DNA from: DUAL01 sp036012565 | Lineage (GTDB): Bacteria > Bacteroidota > Bacteroidia > Flavobacteriales > BACL11 | DNA length: 9,426 nt | NCBI GenBank assembly: GCA_036012565.1 | Contig: DASCPP010000126.1 | Coordinates: 1 to 9,426 of the forward strand | Reading direction: 5' to 3' | Part shown: piece by piece, positions 7,149 through 9,426 of the stretch | Position numbering within the stretch: the stretch's first letter is position 1 | Layout: every line of letters starts with the position of its first letter | The notes under the pieces: model-generated | Seen by the model: the letters and a program-made list of their open reading frames with translations, nothing else | Told to the model about the DNA's origin: nothing | Databases searched by the model: none | Made by a program: the position numbers and the translations under genes

Positions 7149-7700
7149 CTAATTTTCAATTTCAGTAACTCCACCAGAAACAATTAGTTTCATAATCTCA
7201 GCAGAGGAAGAATCAACAGTAGTAATATAAGAACGCTCCACCACAAAAAGTTGCCCTGAAAAAGCATAAGAATGTGGCAGATAAACCAAGATTTTTCCCT
7301 CTTTGATCCCTAGAGTGGTTAAATCTTCATTAGTAATAAAACCAATGCGCTCAATGGTTGAGTTTTCATATAATTTAATCAGCACAGGGGTATTAAATCC
7401 TTTCTTTTTACCAACAAAAGTACTCATCAAATCTTTCACAGAAGAATAAATAGTTTGCAAGAGAGGAGCTCTTTTAAGTAATCTTTGAAAAAAAGCATTT
7501 ATAGGGCTTGTAATAATTGCAGAGCCCACAAAGCCGACAAAGGTGATAAGTACTATAATTATAATAAGCCCCAATCCAGGAAATTGAAAGGGTAAAATTC
7601 CATCAATCTTTTGGAAGGTCCAATAGACAACATAGAGCGTAACGGTAATAGGAACAATATATAACAGTCCTTGCAGAAAGTAATTTATAAATTTTTTCAT
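7149..7700 (-). CDS. DUF502 family inner-membrane protein
   Basis: This 183-residue protein belongs to DUF502 (PF04367), a family of small membrane proteins in bacteria that is also related to the plant COV/LCV proteins. Its molecular function is not established. Seen: two hydrophobic helices at about residues 8-29 and 43-63, the conserved PLLQTIYSSVKD segment (79-90), a C-terminal soluble part with VYLPHSYAFSGQLFVVE (139-155), and the family-typical ending SAEIMKLIVSGG (166-177). The length is near the usual range of roughly 190-220. It starts with ATG and has no clear Shine-Dalgarno sequence, only an AT-rich leader. It is the first gene of the minus-strand run and ends 36 bp before the PNGase gene. 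A promoter-like box in that gap means it need not be part of the same functional unit. I see no sign that it is tied to glycan degradation. Confidence 0.9.
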   Translation of the reverse strand: MKKFINYFLQGLLYIVPITVTLYVVYWTFQKIDGILPFQFPGLGLIIIIVLITFVGFVGSAIITSPINAFFQRLLKRAPLLQTIYSSVKDLMSTFVGKKKGFNTPVLIKLYENSTIERIGFITNEDLTTLGIKEGKILVYLPHSYAFSGQLFVVERSYITTVDSSSAEIMKLIVSGGVTEIEN

Positions 7701-7756
7701 TTTTTTAAACTTTAATGATTATTTGAAGTCATAAAAGTAATAATCTTAAAAACAAT

Positions 7757-7790
7757 AGCCACGAAAAATTAAATTTTAGTTTTTGTGGCT
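7757..7790. terminator. Strong hairpin in the divergent intergenic region (bidirectional terminator-like)
   Basis: The arms AGCCAC(G)AAAAA and TTTTTGTGGCT pair almost perfectly, with one bulged G, and the pairing can extend into the A/T-rich centre, leaving only a few loop bases. T-rich sequence follows on both strands: TTTT on the plus strand, and TTGTTTTT a few bases after the stem on the minus strand. It has the form of a bidirectional intrinsic terminator, yet it lies between two genes that are transcribed away from each other. It may insulate the two promoters or be a relic of a lost gene. The structure is read directly from sequence; the role is inferred. Confidence 0.45.
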
Positions 7791-7820
7791 TTTGAACAAA
7801 TAAGATTTATTATTTTGATT

Positions 7821-7851
7821 TTGTTAAACCGTAATTTTATTTCGTAATTTG
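7821..7851 (+). promoter_or_regulatory. Weak promoter candidate for the CotH-like gene
   Basis: TTG at 7821-7823 is followed after 21 bases by TAATTTG at 7845-7851, resembling the Bacteroidetes -33 TTG / -7 TAnnTTTG arrangement but one base short in the -7 box. It would give a leader of only about 10 bases before the ATG at 7869. An overlapping short direct repeat, CGTAATTT (7830-7837 and 7843-7850), is also present. No clear Shine-Dalgarno sequence precedes the start. The rest of the 168-bp intergenic region shows nothing but AT-rich sequence and the hairpin at 7757-7790. Confidence 0.28.
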
Positions 7852-7868
7852 TAGGCTGAAATTAAAAA

Positions 7869-9426
7869 ATGAAAAAGTTTTATATTATAGTTATTGCTGT
7901 TTTTTGGGTATTTTCTACAAATGCCCAAAACGATTTTTATGATGAAGATAATATTAACACTATTGAAATTTTCTTTGCCCAATCCAATTGGGATCAATTG
8001 ATGGACAACAATTATGCAGCAGGAAATGGAGATCGCCTCACTGCAGATAGTGTGATTGTAAATGGAATAGTTTTTGATAGTGTTGGGGTAAAATATAAAG
8101 GCAATAGCTCTTATAATGCGAACAATGCGAAAAATCCGCTCAACATAAAACTCAATCACATAAAAAATCAAGATTATCAAGGATACTACACACTAAAATT
8201 CTCCAATGGAGATAAGGATCCTACTTTTGTGCGTGAGGTTTTAAGCTATTTCATTTCCAGACATTACATGCAGGCCCCAAAAGCAAATTATACTGAGGTT
8301 TATATTAACGGAAATTATATTGGGCTTTACGGAAATATTGAATCCATAAACAAAAAATTTGTAGAAGAACATTTTTACTCAGATGATGATAATATTTTGT
8401 TCAAATGCAATCCGCAAAATTTGGGAGGTGGTGGTGGAAACCCTGGATGCGCAAGTGGAATAGGTTCTTCTTTGGAGTATTTAGGCACTGATAGCACTTG
8501 TTATGAGGATTATTATGAAATGCAATCGGATTTTGGCTGGGAGAATATGAAAAATCTGACTTATCAGTTAGATCAAAATCCAAACAATATTGAACAACAT
8601 TTTGATGTGGATAAAGGTATTTGGTTTTTAGCATTGAATAATTTGTTTGTGAATTTGGATAGTTATATTGGCCCATTCTGTCAGAATTATTATTTATTTC
8701 AGGATGATAATAATCGTTTTCTTCCTGTTGTCTGGGATTTTAATGAATCTTTTGGACATTTTTCCATGATAAATACTCCTGGACCTGGAAACCCACCAGC
8801 CACAACTCAGGATTTACAAGAAATGAATCCATTCCTTAGAGATGGAGATGCAACTAGACCTCTTTGTAATATCATTTTTGCTGATCCAACCTACAGAAAA
8901 ATGTATGTCGCCCATATGAAAACGATTATGGAGGAATTTTTTAGCAACAATTATTACCATCAAAAAGCCGATAGTTTACATAACACTATTTCATCTGCTT
9001 TTCAATCCGATCAAAACACTTTTTATACTTGGAGTCAGGCGACTCAAAATATTACTACTTCTATAAACTCAGGTGGAGGCCCTGGAGGTGGAGCTAAAGT
9101 AGGAATTACGGAACTTATGAATGCACGTACCACTTATATTTTATCGCAAACAGAATTTCAGTATAATGCTCCTGATATCTCAAATGTAAGTGTTTCCAAT
9201 GCTAATCCAACATCCTATTCTACCATATATGTAACATCCGATATAGTGGCAAATGGAAATAATATTGATGTAAAATTAGGGTATCGAAATAGTTCTGCTG
9301 AGATATTTGCAAAAACACAAATGTTTGATGATGGGAATCATGGAGATGGAAGTGCAAATGATGGCACTTTTGGTGTGCAAATTAGTTTAAATGCTTCTGA
9401 CATGCAGTATTATGTTTATGCTGAAA
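7869..9426 (+). CDS. Secreted CotH-type kinase-like protein, 3' end cut by window
   Basis: The reading frame is open from the ATG to the window end (519 codons plus one base), so the C-terminus is missing. Residues 1-19 form a signal peptide cut after NA before Gln20. The body matches the CotH family (PF08757), an atypical protein-kinase fold first known from Bacillus spore coat protein H, which phosphorylates secreted proteins. Seen: VGVKYKGNSSYN (72-83, the family's R/K-G-N-S motif), TLKFSNGDKDPTFVREVL (108-125), EVYINGNYIGLYGNIE (143-158), and VVWDFNESFGHF (287-298), where Asp290 and Asn292 are the likely metal/ATP-binding residues. From about 434 begins a beta-sandwich of the kind often found behind CotH in Bacteroidetes, with MFDDGNHGDGSANDGTFG (485-502). 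Glycine-rich loops occur at 185-190 and 401-408. Export and the T9SS context make a surface or extracellular role likely; a T9SS tail may lie beyond the window. Its divergent placement gives no firm link to the PNGase. Kinase activity is inferred from the family. Confidence 0.85.
   Translation, partial: MKKFYIIVIAVFWVFSTNAQNDFYDEDNINTIEIFFAQSNWDQLMDNNYAAGNGDRLTADSVIVNGIVFDSVGVKYKGNSSYNANNAKNPLNIKLNHIKNQDYQGYYTLKFSNGDKDPTFVREVLSYFISRHYMQAPKANYTEVYINGNYIGLYGNIESINKKFVEEHFYSDDDNILFKCNPQNLGGGGGNPGCASGIGSSLEYLGTDSTCYEDYYEMQSDFGWENMKNLTYQLDQNPNNIEQHFDVDKGIWFLALNNLFVNLDSYIGPFCQNYYLFQDDNNRFLPVVWDFNESFGHFSMINTPGPGNPPATTQDLQEMNPFLRDGDATRPLCNIIFADPTYRKMYVAHMKTIMEEFFSNNYYHQKADSLHNTISSAFQSDQNTFYTWSQATQNITTSINSGGGPGGGAKVGITELMNARTTYILSQTEFQYNAPDISNVSVSNANPTSYSTIYVTSDIVANGNNIDVKLGYRNSSAEIFAKTQMFDDGNHGDGSANDGTFGVQISLNASDMQYYVYAE

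Noticed and set aside
7824..8676. Two minus-strand open frames (118 and 91 codons) across the start of the CotH-like gene
   Set aside because: Both lie opposite a clear CotH-family reading frame with a signal peptide; their translations are low-complexity and unrecognised.
1..9426. Mobile elements, CRISPR arrays, tRNA or rRNA genes
   Set aside because: No transposase or integrase frames, spaced direct repeats, long terminal inverted repeats or structural RNA signatures were seen on either strand.

Overview
The window looks like chromosomal DNA from a member of the Bacteroidota, probably a Flavobacteriia-like bacterium. The evidence is an AT-rich sequence, two exported proteins with short signal peptides ending in Ala-Gln, a C-terminal type IX secretion (T9SS) sorting domain, the long three-domain form of IspG, a good Bacteroidetes-type -7 promoter box (TAATTTTG), and an absence of clear Shine-Dalgarno sequences. 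No mobile element, CRISPR array, tRNA or rRNA was seen. Genus-level placement is not possible from this sequence alone.

Layout. (1) Bases 1-681, plus strand: an ElbB-type DJ-1/PfpI-family protein, apparently complete. (2) Bases 682-782: a short convergent gap with an unusually G-rich patch and a weak terminator-like structure. (3) Bases 783-7700, minus strand: four tightly packed genes, read right to left. They are a DUF502 inner-membrane protein, a 1175-residue secreted PNGase F-like N-glycanase with a T9SS tail, IspG of the MEP isoprenoid pathway, and a glycosylasparaginase (aspartylglucosaminidase). The last three are spaced -1 bp and +1 bp, so they are almost certainly one transcript. A promoter-like box lies in the 36-bp gap before the PNGase gene. 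(4) Bases 7701-7868: a divergent intergenic region with a 34-base hairpin and a weak promoter candidate. (5) Bases 7869 to the end, plus strand: a secreted CotH-type protein kinase-like protein, cut by the window edge.

How the genes may work together. The PNGase and the glycosylasparaginase both attack the N-glycan to asparagine linkage, but on different substrates. PNGase acts on glycoproteins or glycopeptides outside the cell. Glycosylasparaginase acts on free GlcNAc-asparagine and here has no export signal. Together they could form an outside-inside route for using N-glycoproteins. IspG sits between them and is translationally coupled to the PNGase, which is an odd pairing of a presumably essential gene with an exoenzyme. 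The most unusual single item is the PNGase: its N-terminal catalytic domain appears to be split by about 540 residues containing a beta-rich module and a LamG-like lectin fold, and one of the three active-site acids known from PNGase F seems absent. All gene families here are known; no wholly new system was found.
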